From Mycobacterium sp. D16Q14 (GTDB lineage Bacteria; Actinomycetota; Actinomycetes; Mycobacteriales; Mycobacteriaceae), in contig MAEX01000002.1 of NCBI GenBank assembly GCA_002013415.1, forward strand, positions 1 to 64,000: a stretch of DNA of 64,000 bases. The letters are read 5' to 3'. Under the pieces are notes generated by a model. It saw only the letters and a program-made list of their open reading frames with translations. It was not told the origin of the DNA and did not search any database. Shown one piece after another: positions 51,140 through 60,922 of the stretch. The position numbers and the translations under genes are program-made. The first letter of the stretch is position 1; each line of letters opens with the position of its first letter.

Positions 51140-51799
51140 GTGACGATGCGCGGGTGGCTGCGGGCAGTTTCGGCGATGGCCGTGGTTGCCTGCGTGGGCA
51201 CTGCGGTGCCGGCGGTGGCGGAGCCGAAGCCCTTGCCCGACACCGTGTGGACCAACCCGCGGGACATTCCCATGGACCACGTCGCACACTGGGCTCCCTT
51301 GGCGCGCAACGCAACCTCGGTTGACCGCCCGGCCTTCTGGTCGGCGAATCTCTGCTTCTCGCTGGGAGAGAGTCTGCCGCAATCGCCCGAATCGGCGTCG
51401 TCGTCGGTGAGCTCGGACGAGTCCGGATGGACCGCAGTGCAGGTGATCGCGCACTGGCCCGGCGACACCTCGGTGACCGATCAATACGCCTCGACCGTCT
51501 ATCGGTCCCTGCGCGCCAGGCTGGATCATTGCTTCAACGCCGTCGGCGCTCAGGTGACGGTGACCGACCTACCCAACGGGCATGCGGCCACCGTGATCCT
51601 GCCGGCGCAGGGCGGCAAGCGACCCCAGTACCGGCTATACGTCGTGGCGCCGCCGGGCACCGGGACGGTGGCCGAACTGACCGTGACAAACGCCATCACC
51701 GGTGCCGGCGGTTCGCCCTGGGTAGACGCCGACGACCAGCAGGTTCTGCGAAATGTGGCAGCACCGATCTGCCGGACCGCTAAGAGCACCGCCTGCTGA
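51140..51799 (+). CDS. secreted hypothetical protein, paralog 2
   Basis: A protein of about 219 residues with signal peptide (LRAVSAMAVVACVGTAVPAVA) and the same layout as the preceding gene: TVWTNPRDIPMDHVAHW, NLCFSLGES, DHCFNAVG, PICRTAKSTAC. The two probably arose by tandem duplication. Start is GTG 51140 or ATG 51146; the AAGGCGGGA stretch fits the first better. It stands 13 bp after its paralog. Function unknown. Confidence 0.75.
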   Translation: MTMRGWLRAVSAMAVVACVGTAVPAVAEPKPLPDTVWTNPRDIPMDHVAHWAPLARNATSVDRPAFWSANLCFSLGESLPQSPESASSSVSSDESGWTAVQVIAHWPGDTSVTDQYASTVYRSLRARLDHCFNAVGAQVTVTDLPNGHAATVILPAQGGKRPQYRLYVVAPPGTGTVAELTVTNAITGAGGSPWVDADDQQVLRNVAAPICRTAKSTAC

Positions 51800-51877
51800 A
51801 ATTTGCGGCCAATTTTTTGTCGCTTCGGATACCGAATCACCATCAAGGCGTGCCCTTGACGGCGTAGCGTCCGGGGT

Positions 51878-52282
51878 ATGCACGGACGCGGAGTCCTTTC
51901 AGGCGTATGCGGTATCGCGACGATCATTGCGATGGCTGTGTTGTTGACACCGGTGTCGATTCAGGTCGATACGGGTGGCGGATCGCAGTCGGTGACATGC
52001 GGTATGCCTGTCGGGCCCCGACTTACCCGCACGGCAGAGCTGGACAAGATCAGCTCCGCCGCGAACCAGTCGACGAATTACCACGATCAGTGCGCGGCCA
52101 AGCTCGATACGCGGCGCATCTGGGCTATTCCGATCGGTGTGCTGTCGTTCGTGATTGCGCTATGCGCGGCAGGCCATCTGTGGAAAGAGAACTCTCCGAG
52201 CAGTCCCGGACAGACGCACCGTGGTCTGTCCGGGCCGCCCGGCGGGATTTCTGGTCCGCCCGGGATACGGGTGGCTCACTGA
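51878..52282 (+). CDS. small membrane protein, two helices
   Basis: The 134-residue product has helices at about 8-28 (VCGIATIIAMAVLLTPVSI) and 82-100 (WAIPIGVLSFVIALCAAGHLW), with an outer loop bearing Cys in VTCGMPVG and DQCAAKL. The tail is Pro/Gly-rich (GLSGPPGGISGPPGIR). No family is recognised. It overlaps the convergent gene at 52276 by 7 bp. Confidence 0.65.
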   Translation: MHGRGVLSGVCGIATIIAMAVLLTPVSIQVDTGGGSQSVTCGMPVGPRLTRTAELDKISSAANQSTNYHDQCAAKLDTRRIWAIPIGVLSFVIALCAAGHLWKENSPSSPGQTHRGLSGPPGGISGPPGIRVAH

Positions 52283-52791
52283 CCCCCAACCGGCACTTGA
52301 ACGTTGCCGCCACCGGGAATCGGGATAACTACTGACCTGCCGGTGGTTGTTGTGGGCTGCGTTGTCGTGGTTGTCGGTTGAGTCGTGGTGGTTGTCAGTT
52401 CGGTAGTGGTCGTCGTTGTGGTCGTCGTCGGTTCGGTGGTTGTCGTGTCCTGGCTGGTGGGCGATTCCGAAACCGTCTGAGTCTCGGTCACCGTCGAATC
52501 GCCGCCGCCAGTGTTTCCGCCGTGACCGCCGTGGCCCTCGTGGCCGCCGCCGGAACCCGCGGGTGCGGAGCTTGTGGTCGACGAGACCGATGAGGTGCTC
52601 CCGGCAGGGGCTGGCTTGTCGCTGCTGGTGATCACCAGTGCGGCAATCACGGCGATGACGGCCACACCCGCGCCCGCTAGCGCGATGAGCACTGCCGGCT
52701 GTTTGTACCAAGGATTGGGCTGGTCGGGTCCCTGGTCGTGGTACTGCTCGTTGTAGATTGTCGGGTCTTCTGGCGGCTCCGGATAAGACAT
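52276..52791 (-). CDS. single-span membrane protein with Thr-rich outer tail
   Basis: A 171-residue protein: acidic Pro/Tyr N-terminus, juxtamembrane NPWYKQP, one helix (VLIALAGAGVAVIAVIAALVI, about 33-55), Ser/Gly/His linker and a poly-Thr stretch ending VVIPIPGGGNVQVPVGGQ. The plan matches the region after the ATPase domain of the Hsp70-like protein at 39390-41240. It lies 25 bp after the sister gene at 52817 in the same direction. Function unknown. Confidence 0.75.
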   Translation of the reverse strand: MSYPEPPEDPTIYNEQYHDQGPDQPNPWYKQPAVLIALAGAGVAVIAVIAALVITSSDKPAPAGSTSSVSSTTSSAPAGSGGGHEGHGGHGGNTGGGDSTVTETQTVSESPTSQDTTTTEPTTTTTTTTTELTTTTTQPTTTTTQPTTTTGRSVVIPIPGGGNVQVPVGGQ

Positions 52792-52816
52792 GGTGCGGAG
52801 CGTAACCCAACTTCCT

Positions 52817-53284
52817 TTAAAGCCCGGGGATGTGCGGGATAGCCGGAATCTGGGGGATTGGAGGTATCGGCGGGATCGGCGGAATGGCTGGTGGCGACGG
52901 AATTGGGGGTGCTTCGTACCGATACGTCGGCGACTCTGTGGCCGACGGGGGCTCGTCGTACGTGGACTCGGACGTCGGTGCGGACACCACCGGTTCCGAC
53001 GACGGCTCGGCCGTGGTGGGGGCGGTCGTCGAGGACTCGGAGGATGGTTCGGTAGTGGTGGTGCTCGGTGTCGAGGTCAAGGGCGTGTTGTCGTTGACCA
53101 CACGCTTATCCGTGGACAACACGATCGTCATGAGCACCGCGACGATGGCGATGATCGCGGCGATGGTGCCTACGATTGCCGGTCCGGTTCGGTACCAGGA
53201 TGTCGGCTTCTCGCTCTCCTCGATCAACCCCGAGAAGTAGCTCTCGTCGTCATCGGGAGCGTTCGGTGTCTGGTGCTCACTCAT
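52817..53284 (-). CDS. single-span membrane protein with Thr/Ser/Pro outer tail
   Basis: The 155-residue product has an acidic N-terminus (DDDESYFSGLIEESEKP), TSWYRTG, one helix (AIVGTIAAIIAIVAVLMTIVL, about 36-56), a Thr/Ser/Glu-rich tail and a Pro/Ile repeat (IPPIPPIPPIPQIP) ending HIPGL. It is a structural sister of the protein at 52276-52791 and probably in the same transcript. Function unknown. Confidence 0.75.
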   Translation of the reverse strand: MSEHQTPNAPDDDESYFSGLIEESEKPTSWYRTGPAIVGTIAAIIAIVAVLMTIVLSTDKRVVNDNTPLTSTPSTTTTEPSSESSTTAPTTAEPSSEPVVSAPTSESTYDEPPSATESPTYRYEAPPIPSPPAIPPIPPIPPIPQIPAIPHIPGL

Positions 53285-53309
53285 CAGGTGCGGAGCCTAA
53301 CCCAGAAAG

Positions 53310-54245
53310 TCAGCCGAATTGCGGGATCACCGTCGAGGCGAAGAACTCCAGGTGATCGAGATCCTGCATATCCAGCAGCTGGACATAGACCCGCTGGACA
53401 CCGGCGTCCACGTAGGCGCCCAGCTTGTCCACCACGGCATCGGGTGTGCCCGCGAGCGGGCTGTTCTCGGTGATCTCGTCCACTTCGCGGCGTGCGTTCG
53501 CCGCGCGGCGGGCGACATCGGAATCCGTGTCGCCGATGCAGACCGCGAAGGCCGCCGAGTAGATCATCGAATCCGCTGGCCGTCCAGCGGCTTCCACCGC
53601 CTGTGCCACGCGCGCGTACCGATCGGTGATGACGTCGACGGGTTGAAAAGGCAGGTTGAATTCGGCGGCGAATCGAGCGGCGAGAGCCGGAGTGCGTTTG
53701 ACGCCAAGACCACCGATGACCATGGGCGGATGCGGCTCCTGCACCGGCTTGGGCAGCGCGGGGGAGTCGGTCACCGTGTAGTGCTTGCCCGCATAGGAGT
53801 AGGTGTCGCCGGTGGGTGTGGTCCACAGTCCGGTGAGAATGTTGAGCTGTTCTTCGAGGCGGTCAAACCGTTCGCCCAACGGCGGGAAGGGAATCGCGTA
53901 CGCCTCGTGCTCCTCGCTGAACCACCCTGCGCCAAGGCCTAAATCGACTCTGCCGCTACTCATTTCGTCGACCTGCGCGACGGTGATGGCCAGTGGTCCG
54001 GGATGCCGGAAGGTGGCCGACGTGACCAGGGTGCCCAGCCGGACGGTGGTCGTCTCCCGGGCGATGGCCCCGAGTGTCACCCAGGCGTCGGTGGGGCCGG
54101 GTAGCCCGTCGGCACCGCCCATCGCCAGGTAGTGATCGGACCGGAAGAACGCGGTGAACCCCAGCTGTTCTGCGGCTTGTGCCACGCGCAGTTGATCGGA
54201 ATAGGTGGCGCCCTGCTGCGGTTCAACGAATACCCGGAAGTCCAT
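53310..54245 (-). CDS. LLM-class F420-dependent oxidoreductase
   Basis: A 311-residue luciferase-like protein: MDFRVFVEPQQGATYSDQLR, GFTAFFRSDHYL, RLGTLVTSATFRHPGPLA, SGRVDLGLGAGWFSEEH and MVIGGLGVKRTPALAARFA. These are hallmarks of the mycobacterial F420-binding family, which reduces or oxidises many substrates. It is probably a single gene, 25 bp upstream of the Thr-tailed membrane protein genes on the same strand, so co-transcription with them is possible. Confidence 0.88.
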   Translation of the reverse strand: MDFRVFVEPQQGATYSDQLRVAQAAEQLGFTAFFRSDHYLAMGGADGLPGPTDAWVTLGAIARETTTVRLGTLVTSATFRHPGPLAITVAQVDEMSSGRVDLGLGAGWFSEEHEAYAIPFPPLGERFDRLEEQLNILTGLWTTPTGDTYSYAGKHYTVTDSPALPKPVQEPHPPMVIGGLGVKRTPALAARFAAEFNLPFQPVDVITDRYARVAQAVEAAGRPADSMIYSAAFAVCIGDTDSDVARRAANARREVDEITENSPLAGTPDAVVDKLGAYVDAGVQRVYVQLLDMQDLDHLEFFASTVIPQFG

Positions 54246-54343
54246 GACCGCCAGCGTACGTAAGGTCCCATCCCGGGTGCCGGCGACTTGTACCGATCGT
54301 TACGGTGGGTGGACACGGATCTGCGTGAGTTGGCGGGTATGCG

Positions 54344-54877
54344 GTGAGAAGAGGGAAAGTGATATCACGCGTTGCGGTTTCGGTCATGGCGGTATTGGTT
54401 CTGGCTCTAGGTATGGGGCTGGTCGGTTGTTCCGGAGCCGAGAAAAATGAGACGTCCTCCGGTAGCTCGCAGGCCCAATCCTCGCGATTGCTGAACTTCA
54501 ATGCCAAGACCATCGACGGGGCCGACTTCGCCGGCAGCAGCCTTACCGGAAAGAAGGCGGTGCTGTGGTTCTGGGCGCCATGGTGCCCGACGTGCCAGAA
54601 GGAAGCCCCCGATCTGCAGAAGGCAGCCATCGCGCATCCGGATGTCACCTTTGTGGGTGTGGCCGCACAAGACCAGGTGTCCGCGATGCGCGATTTCGTG
54701 GCCAAGTACGGCCTCACCTTTGTTCAGTTGGCAGACACCGATGCCAAGGTGTGGGCACTGTACGACGTCACCCACCAGCCGGCCTTCGCGTTCCTGGGAT
54801 CTGAAGGCACGGCCGAGGTGGTCAAGAGCCCGCTGTCGGGACCAGAGCTCGACGAGAGAATCGGGCAGCTGCGCTGA
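54344..54877 (+). CDS. thioredoxin-fold lipoprotein (TlpA/DsbE-like)
   Basis: The 177-residue protein has an N-terminal signal with lipobox LVGCSG (Cys about 29) and a thioredoxin domain with WFWAPWCPTCQKEAP (CPTC near 82-85) and cis-Pro in THQPAFAFLG. It acts outside the membrane on disulfides and is likely kept reduced by the CcdA encoded 15 bp downstream. The start is GTG 54344, with GTG 54359 possible. Confidence 0.88.
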   Translation: MRRGKVISRVAVSVMAVLVLALGMGLVGCSGAEKNETSSGSSQAQSSRLLNFNAKTIDGADFAGSSLTGKKAVLWFWAPWCPTCQKEAPDLQKAAIAHPDVTFVGVAAQDQVSAMRDFVAKYGLTFVQLADTDAKVWALYDVTHQPAFAFLGSEGTAEVVKSPLSGPELDERIGQLR

Positions 54878-54892
54878 CGCTGCGGTACTGAC

Positions 54893-55744
54893 GTGATTGA
54901 TACTGCAGCACTCACTTTCGCATTGGGAGCCGGGCTGGTGGCCGCGCTCAATCCGTGCGGCTTCGCGTTTCTTCCGGGCTATCTCGGGCTGGTGATAGCC
55001 GGTAGCGATGGCACGACGTCGAGGCTGACGGCGGTTGCCCGGGCGGCGACCGCGACCGTGGCGATGGCAGCCGGGTTCCTGACGGTGTTCGGGATTTTTG
55101 GGCTTGTCATCTCGCCGGTGGTCGCGTCGGCCGGCCGGTACATGCCCTTCGCGACTGTAGTGATCGGTATTGCGCTTGTGGCGCTGTCGATCTGGTTGCT
55201 ATCCGGGCGCGAGCTCACCGTTGTGCTGCCCAGGGTCTCCGGCGGGACGCCGACAGCCTCACTGCTCTCGATGTACGGCTATGGGCTCACCTACGCGGTG
55301 GCATCGCTGTCCTGCACCGTGGGGCCGTTCCTGGCAGTCATCAGCACCACCTTCAAACAGGGGTCCATCGTGTCGGGGGTACTGGCATTTATCGCCTACG
55401 GCGCGGGTATGGCGGTGACCGTCGGTGTCGCGGCGTTAGCAGTTGCGCTGCTGGGAAATTCGGTACAGACCACGATGCGGAAGGTCCTGCCCTATGTGGG
55501 ACGCATCGCCGGGGTGATCGTGCTGCTGACAGGTCTGTACGTCACCTATTACGGCTACTACGAGATCCGGCTCAACTTCGGCGAGGGGGGCGCCGACGAT
55601 CCGGTGATCAACGCGGCGAGCGAGGTGCAGATCTGGCTGGTGAGTATGGTCGACGACGTCGGGATATGGCCGCTGGTGGGTGGCATCGCGCTGATTGTGG
55701 TTGTCGCGGCGCTGAGTTCGTATGCCGTCAGAAGAGGACGCTGA
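54893..55744 (+). CDS. CcdA-family cytochrome c biogenesis/thiol transporter
   Basis: The 283-residue membrane protein has about seven helices and the Cys pair in ALNPCGFAFLPGYLG (about 22) and ASLSCTVGPFLAVI (about 141). It hands electrons to the thioredoxin lipoprotein encoded just upstream. The GTG start at 54893 begins VIDTAALTFALGAGL. It is distinct from the CcdA at 43832 in sequence and partner. A convergent gene starts 1 bp beyond its stop. Confidence 0.9.
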   Translation: MIDTAALTFALGAGLVAALNPCGFAFLPGYLGLVIAGSDGTTSRLTAVARAATATVAMAAGFLTVFGIFGLVISPVVASAGRYMPFATVVIGIALVALSIWLLSGRELTVVLPRVSGGTPTASLLSMYGYGLTYAVASLSCTVGPFLAVISTTFKQGSIVSGVLAFIAYGAGMAVTVGVAALAVALLGNSVQTTMRKVLPYVGRIAGVIVLLTGLYVTYYGYYEIRLNFGEGGADDPVINAASEVQIWLVSMVDDVGIWPLVGGIALIVVVAALSSYAVRRGR

Positions 55745-55745
55745 G

Positions 55746-56462
55746 CTACCCGCGCTCCGCGAGTTCTGCGTATCCGTCCCGCAGTGAGCGTAGCTGCGCG
55801 GCCCCGTCACCCGCGTACGACGATCCGTGCATGATGGCGAGCGTGGTCGGTCCAAGGTCGGCGAGCTGATCAAGCGTCGGCGTCAGCGTGGTGGTCAGGC
55901 CGGTCGCGTGGAAGACCCCCTCGGCCGCTAAGGCCGGCGCCACGCAGTCGGATTCGGTGAGCGCCGGGCCCTGCCCGGTGTGGGTGAACAGGTCTCCGCA
56001 GAACAGTGTCGCGGTGACGTCATCGAACCAGAGCCCGGCCTCCCAGTTGTGGGGGATATGCGGAGTGGCAAGGAACCTCAGACGGTGCCCGCCGATGTCA
56101 TGCGCCTCCTCACTCACGGCGACGGGTGGCCGGTCGCACATGTCGTTGAGCGAGAGCATGCACGCCAACGGACTATGAATGACCTCGGCGTGCGGGGCCG
56201 CGGCGAGGAACTGGTTCGTCGAGCCGCATTCGTCTGCCTCGACATGACCGAACGAGATCCAGCGCAATGACTCCAGCGCAATGACGCGTGACACAGCCCG
56301 GGAGACGTTCGGATAGAGGAATTTCTGGCCGGTGTGAAAGAGGAACGGTTGGTCGCCGGTGAGCAGAAACTGGTTGAAGGTGAAGCCGTGCTCGGTGATA
56401 TCCGGGATCCAGGTCGAGAACCGGAAGACGCCATCTGCGATCTCATCGACGGCGGTGTCCAT
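55746..56462 (-). CDS. metallo-beta-lactamase-fold protein (flavodiiron/ODP-like)
   Basis: A 238-residue protein with metal ligands in SFGHVEADECG (HxExD, the diiron pattern of ODP-type domains, near residue 73), His in HIPHNWEAG, Asp in LFCGDLFTH and His in AIMHGSSYAGDG. The HxExD form suggests an iron rather than a zinc site. No flavodoxin domain is attached. ATG 56462 is chosen; the open frame to 56606 enters the dnaK regulatory region. Function: perhaps O2 or NO reduction or an oxidoreductase (inference). Confidence 0.82.
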   Translation of the reverse strand: MDTAVDEIADGVFRFSTWIPDITEHGFTFNQFLLTGDQPFLFHTGQKFLYPNVSRAVSRVIALESLRWISFGHVEADECGSTNQFLAAAPHAEVIHSPLACMLSLNDMCDRPPVAVSEEAHDIGGHRLRFLATPHIPHNWEAGLWFDDVTATLFCGDLFTHTGQGPALTESDCVAPALAAEGVFHATGLTTTLTPTLDQLADLGPTTLAIMHGSSYAGDGAAQLRSLRDGYAELAERG

Positions 56463-56568
56463 GGCTTTAGTCTGCGCCCCGTGTATGCCGCGGGGCCAGA
56501 GAATCGGCTGCAGCGGGGTGACCAAAACCCCAGCTTGGAGCCGTGGGAACAAATATGGGCAGTGACCC

Positions 56569-56661
56569 GTTGAGCCGTATGTTGAACTTGAGTCGTATAG
56601 GCTCAACTATGGCTTGACGAAACGATTCGGGCAAGGCAAACTTGAGTGGATATCACTGAAG
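56569..56661 (+). promoter_or_regulatory. HAIR-type HspR operators upstream of dnaK
   Basis: The HspR box is CTTGAGT-N7-ACTCAAG. At 56587-56607, CTTGAGT-N7-GCTCAAC matches 12 of 14 bases; at 56641-56661, CTTGAGT-N7-ACTGAAG matches 13 of 14. Further left GTTGAGCC (56569-56576) is the exact inverse of GGCTCAAC (56600-56607). HspR, encoded at the end of this operon, should bind here with DnaK as co-repressor. Confidence 0.85.
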
Positions 56662-56703
56662 CTCTGGATAGGCAGATTAGCAATACAACAGGAGGAATGA
56701 ACT

Positions 56704-58572
56704 ATGGCTCGTGCGGTCGGAATCGACCTCGGGACCACCAACTCCGTTGTCGCCGTCCTCGAAGGCGGCGACCCGGTAGTTGTCGCGAACTCGGAGGGCT
56801 CTCGCACCACCCCGTCTGTCGTTGCGTTCGCGCGCAATGGCGAGGTGCTGGTCGGGCAGCCTGCCAAGAACCAGGCGGTGACTAACGTTGACCGAACCAT
56901 TCGTTCGGTCAAGCGGCATATGGGCACCGATTGGTCCGTTGAACTCGACGGAAAGAACTACACCCCCCAGGAAATCAGCGCCCGCACGCTGCAGAAGCTG
57001 AAGCGCGACGCCGAGGCCTATCTGGGTGAGGACATCGAGGACGCCGTCATCACCGTGCCGGCGTACTTCAATGACGCTCAGCGTCAGGCCACCAAGGAAG
57101 CCGGCCAGATCGCCGGCTTGAACGTGCTGCGCATCGTCAACGAGCCGACTGCGGCCGCGCTCGCCTACGGCCTGGACAAGGGCGAGAAGGAACAGACCAT
57201 CCTGGTCTTCGACCTCGGTGGTGGCACCTTCGACGTGTCGCTGCTGGAAATCGGCGACGGTGTCGTCGAGGTGCGGGCGACCTCCGGTGACAACCACCTC
57301 GGTGGTGACGACTGGGACGAGCGTGTGGTGACCTGGCTCGTCGACAAGTTCAAGGCCAGCGCCGGTATCGACCTGACCAAGGACAAGATGGCTCTGCAGC
57401 GTCTGCGCGAGGCTGCAGAGAAGGCGAAGATTGAGCTGTCCAGCTCGCAGAGCACCTCGATCAACCTGCCGTACATCACGGTGGACGCGGACAAGAACCC
57501 GCTGTTCCTCGACGAGCAGCTGACGCGGGCCGAGTTCCAGAAGATCACTCAGGATCTGTTGGACCGCACTCGCAAGCCGTTCCAGTCGGTCATCAAGGAC
57601 GCGGGCGTTTCCGTAGCCGATATCGACCACGTGGTGCTGGTGGGTGGTTCCACCCGCATGCCCGCAGTCACCGATCTGGTCAAGGAACTGACCGGCGGCA
57701 AGGAGCCCAACAAGGGCGTCAACCCCGATGAGGTTGTCGCCGTGGGTGCCGCGCTGCAGGCCGGTGTACTCAAGGGCGAGGTGAAAGACGTTCTGCTGCT
57801 GGACGTCACCCCGCTGTCCCTCGGTATCGAGACCAAGGGCGGCGTGATGACCAAGCTGATCGAGCGCAACACCACCATCCCCACCAAGCGGTCTGAGACC
57901 TTCACCACGGCGGACGACAACCAACCGTCGGTGCAGATCCAGGTGTACCAGGGTGAGCGCGAAATCGCTTCGCACAACAAGCTCCTGGGCTCCTTTGAGT
58001 TGACCGGCATCCCGCCGGCCCCGCGCGGTGTGCCGCAGATCGAGGTCACCTTCGACATCGATGCCAACGGCATCGTGCACGTGACCGCGAAGGACAAGGG
58101 CACCGGCAAGGAGAACACGATCAAGATCCAGGAGGGCTCAGGCCTGTCCAAGGAGGAGATCGACCGGATGATCAAGGACGCCGAGGCGCACGCCGACGAG
58201 GACAAGAAGCGTCGCGAAGAGGCGGATGTCCGCAACCAGGCCGAGTCGCTGGTCTACCAGACGGAGAAGTTCGTCAAGGAGCAGCGTGAGCCCGCCGAAG
58301 GCGCCGAGAAGGTTGTCTCCGACGAGACCCTCGCCAAGGTCGACGACGCCATCGCCGATGCCAAGAAGGCACTGGAAGGCACCGATATCGGCGCCATCAA
58401 GGAGGCCATGGAGAAGCTCGGCGAGCAGTCACAGGCGCTGGGTCAGGCCATCTACGAATCCGCGGCCGCCAAGGCTCAGGCCGAGGGCGCCGGTGCCGAA
58501 GGTGGCGCAGGCTCCGCGGACAGTGATGTCGTGGATGCCGAGGTCGTTGACGAGGAGAAGGACAGCAAGTGA
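56704..58572 (+). CDS. dnaK: chaperone DnaK (Hsp70)
   Basis: The 622-residue Hsp70 begins [18 protein letters not shown] and shows [31 protein letters not shown], the substrate-binding domain and the acidic tail ending DEEKDSK. It folds proteins with GrpE and DnaJ and is co-repressor with HspR. AGGAGG precedes the ATG. It overlaps grpE by 4 bp (GTGA). Confidence 0.98.
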   Translation: MARAVGIDLGTTNSVVAVLEGGDPVVVANSEGSRTTPSVVAFARNGEVLVGQPAKNQAVTNVDRTIRSVKRHMGTDWSVELDGKNYTPQEISARTLQKLKRDAEAYLGEDIEDAVITVPAYFNDAQRQATKEAGQIAGLNVLRIVNEPTAAALAYGLDKGEKEQTILVFDLGGGTFDVSLLEIGDGVVEVRATSGDNHLGGDDWDERVVTWLVDKFKASAGIDLTKDKMALQRLREAAEKAKIELSSSQSTSINLPYITVDADKNPLFLDEQLTRAEFQKITQDLLDRTRKPFQSVIKDAGVSVADIDHVVLVGGSTRMPAVTDLVKELTGGKEPNKGVNPDEVVAVGAALQAGVLKGEVKDVLLLDVTPLSLGIETKGGVMTKLIERNTTIPTKRSETFTTADDNQPSVQIQVYQGEREIASHNKLLGSFELTGIPPAPRGVPQIEVTFDIDANGIVHVTAKDKGTGKENTIKIQEGSGLSKEEIDRMIKDAEAHADEDKKRREEADVRNQAESLVYQTEKFVKEQREPAEGAEKVVSDETLAKVDDAIADAKKALEGTDIGAIKEAMEKLGEQSQALGQAIYESAAAKAQAEGAGAEGGAGSADSDVVDAEVVDEEKDSK

Positions 58573-59303
58573 CCCCGTCAGGTGGGCAAGATCGGGATGA
58601 AGAGCGCGAACCGGTGACCGTTACCGATAAGCGCCGGATCGATCCCAACACCGGCGCGGTTCGCGAGGAGGCAAAGGTGGCCGGAGCCGCGGGGTCGGCG
58701 ACATCCAACCCCGAAAAGCGGGCTGCCACAGCGGAACCGGGTGCTTCGGCACCCGGGGCCGCGGCCTCCGAGGGCGAATCGGATGTGGACGCCAAGGTGG
58801 CCGAACTGACGGCCGACCTGCAGCGTGCGCACGCTGATTTCGCCAACTACCGCAAGCGGGTGGAACGGGATCGGCAGGCCGTCATCGATTCGGCCAAGGC
58901 ATCCGTGGTCACTCAGCTGCTGGGTGTGCTCGATGACCTCGACCGCGCGCGGGAGCATGGCGACCTGGAAGCAGGTCCGCTGCGCAGTGTTTCGGACAAG
59001 CTGACCGCAGCCTTTGAAGGGCTGGGGTTGGTGACATTCGGTGCCGAGGGGGACGACTTCGATCCCTCGCTACACGAGGCGGTTCAGCACGATGGCCAGG
59101 ATGGCCACCCCGTGTTGGCTGCGGTACTGCGTAAGGGCTACCAGATGGGTGATCGGGTGCTCCGGACCGCGATGGTCGTGGTGACCGACGGCAGTCCGAA
59201 AGATCCGGCCGCGCCTGAAAGCGGCGACACGGCGCAGGGTCAGCCCGAAACAGGATCCGAATTTGGGGATCCCGATACGCAATCCAAGACAGAATCAGAG
59301 TAA
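58569..59303 (+). CDS. grpE: nucleotide exchange factor GrpE
   Basis: The 244-residue protein has a charged N-terminal extension, the dimeric coiled-coil start [21 protein letters not shown] (about 76-96) and the beta domain with HEAVQHDGQ and [20 protein letters not shown]. It releases ADP from DnaK. The GTG at 58569 overlaps the DnaK stop. The N- and C-terminal tails are disordered and acidic, as in mycobacterial GrpE. Confidence 0.95.
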   Translation: MTPSGGQDRDEEREPVTVTDKRRIDPNTGAVREEAKVAGAAGSATSNPEKRAATAEPGASAPGAAASEGESDVDAKVAELTADLQRAHADFANYRKRVERDRQAVIDSAKASVVTQLLGVLDDLDRAREHGDLEAGPLRSVSDKLTAAFEGLGLVTFGAEGDDFDPSLHEAVQHDGQDGHPVLAAVLRKGYQMGDRVLRTAMVVVTDGSPKDPAAPESGDTAQGQPETGSEFGDPDTQSKTESE

Positions 59304-59348
59304 GAACTGCACAGCACGACCCGATGGACGCGAAGGAGGTGATGTCGG

Positions 59349-60533
59349 GTGACGCAACGTGAATGGGTCGAGAAGGACTTCTACAAGGAGCTCGGCGTCT
59401 CCTCCACCGCGACCCAAGACGAGATCAAGAAGGCCGCGCGCAAGCTGCTGGCCGAGAATCACCCGGACCGCAACCCGGGTAACCAGGCCGCCGAGGATCG
59501 CTACAAGGCCGTCAGCGAGGCCAAGGATGTGTTGTCGGATACGGCCAAGCGCAAGGAGTACGACGAGACCCGTCGGCTCTTCGCCGGTGGTGGGTACGGA
59601 CGGCGGTTTGGCGACAACGGATTTGGCGGTGGCGGTGGATTCGGCGGTGGCAGCAATAGCGCCGAGTTCAACCTGAATGACCTCTTCGGCAATGCCGACA
59701 CCTCCGGTGGAGGTGGAATCGGCGACTTGTTCGGTGGCCTATTCGGGCAGCGTGCGCAGCCGCGTGCCAGTCGTCCGCGCCGCGGAAACGATCTGGAGAC
59801 CGAAACCCAGCTCGACTTCGTCGAGGCGTGCAAGGGCGTGTCGGTTCCGCTGCGGCTCACCAGTCCGGCGCCATGCACCACCTGCCACGGCAGCGGTGCT
59901 CGCCCCGGCACCAGCCCGAAGGTCTGCGGCGCGTGCAACGGCAGCGGAGTCATCAATCGCAACCAGGGTGCTTTCGGCTTCTCCGAACCATGCGCCGACT
60001 GCCGCGGTACGGGCTCGATCATCGAGAACCCTTGCACGGACTGCCAGGGCACCGGGGTGACCACTCGCACCCGCACCATCACCGTGCGGATTCCGCCGGG
60101 AGTCGACGACGGACAACGTATTCGGCTGGCCGGACAGGGTGAGGCCGGTTTGCGCGGCGCTCCTTCCGGTGACCTGTATGTCACCGTGCATGTGCGGCCC
60201 GACAAGGTTTTCACCCGCGACGGGGATGATCTGACCCTCACCGTTCCGGTGAGTTTCACCGAATTAGCTCTGGGTGCCACGGTTTCCGTCCCCACATTGG
60301 AGGGCCGTGTCGGGGTGAAGGTGCCTGCGGGCACCTCCGACGGGCGCATCCTGCGGGTGCGCGGCCGCGGTATCCCTAAGCGTGCGGGCGGTAACGGCGA
60401 TCTGCTGGTCACCGTCAAGGTCGCGGTGCCCTCGAAGCTGGAAGACAGTGCCCTGGAGGCATTGCAGCGCTACCAGGTGGCCGAGAAGGCGAGCGGATTC
60501 GATCCGCGGGCCGGCTGGGCGGGTGCGCGATGA
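59349..60533 (+). CDS. dnaJ: chaperone DnaJ (DnaJ1)
   Basis: A 394-residue type I J-protein: J domain with ENHPDRNPG (HPD near residue 37), Gly/Phe-rich linker, four Cys zinc motifs ([32 protein letters not shown]) and two beta-barrel client domains. It stimulates DnaK ATPase. The GTG at 59349 starts [17 protein letters not shown], the mycobacterial DnaJ1 N-terminus. It overlaps hspR by 4 bp. Confidence 0.96.
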   Translation: MTQREWVEKDFYKELGVSSTATQDEIKKAARKLLAENHPDRNPGNQAAEDRYKAVSEAKDVLSDTAKRKEYDETRRLFAGGGYGRRFGDNGFGGGGGFGGGSNSAEFNLNDLFGNADTSGGGGIGDLFGGLFGQRAQPRASRPRRGNDLETETQLDFVEACKGVSVPLRLTSPAPCTTCHGSGARPGTSPKVCGACNGSGVINRNQGAFGFSEPCADCRGTGSIIENPCTDCQGTGVTTRTRTITVRIPPGVDDGQRIRLAGQGEAGLRGAPSGDLYVTVHVRPDKVFTRDGDDLTLTVPVSFTELALGATVSVPTLEGRVGVKVPAGTSDGRILRVRGRGIPKRAGGNGDLLVTVKVAVPSKLEDSALEALQRYQVAEKASGFDPRAGWAGAR

Positions 60534-60922
60534 CGTCCCGCCGCCATCCGGAGCGGGGTGCTCGTACCTTCCTGATCTCGGTGGCCGCCGAGCTCGCCGG
60601 AATGCACGCGCAGACGCTGCGTACCTACGACCGGCTTGGGCTGGTCAGGCCGGAGCGCACGAGTGGTGGAGGTCGGCGCTACTCGCAGCGTGATGTGGAT
60701 CTGCTGCGCGAAGTGCAGCGCCTGTCACAGGACGAGGGTGTCAATCTCGCTGGTATCAAGCGGGTTATCGAACTGACCAACCAGGTAGAGGCCCTGCAGG
60801 CCAAGTTGTCCGAATTGGCGGCCGAGGTAGCCCAGTTGCGTGCGGCGACATCGGGTCGCGAGGTCGCGATCATTCCCAAGAGCACCGCTGTGGTGGTCTG
60901 GCAGCCGCGTCAGCAACGCTAG
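60530..60922 (+). CDS. hspR: heat-shock repressor HspR (MerR-like)
   Basis: The 130-residue protein carries a MerR-type winged helix: [26 protein letters not shown], then [20 protein letters not shown] and a coiled-coil ([16 protein letters not shown]). HspR binds the HAIR boxes upstream of dnaK and closes the feedback loop of the operon. It starts within the dnaJ stop codon and is convergent with the flavohemoglobin gene (4-bp overlap). Confidence 0.96.
   Translation: MTSRRHPERGARTFLISVAAELAGMHAQTLRTYDRLGLVRPERTSGGGRRYSQRDVDLLREVQRLSQDEGVNLAGIKRVIELTNQVEALQAKLSELAAEVAQLRAATSGREVAIIPKSTAVVVWQPRQQR

Noticed and set aside
56677..58080. Antisense open frame of 467 codons opposite dnaK
   Set aside because: Such frames opposite dnaK are a well-known artefact of its codon pattern, and no ribosome site or domain is seen.
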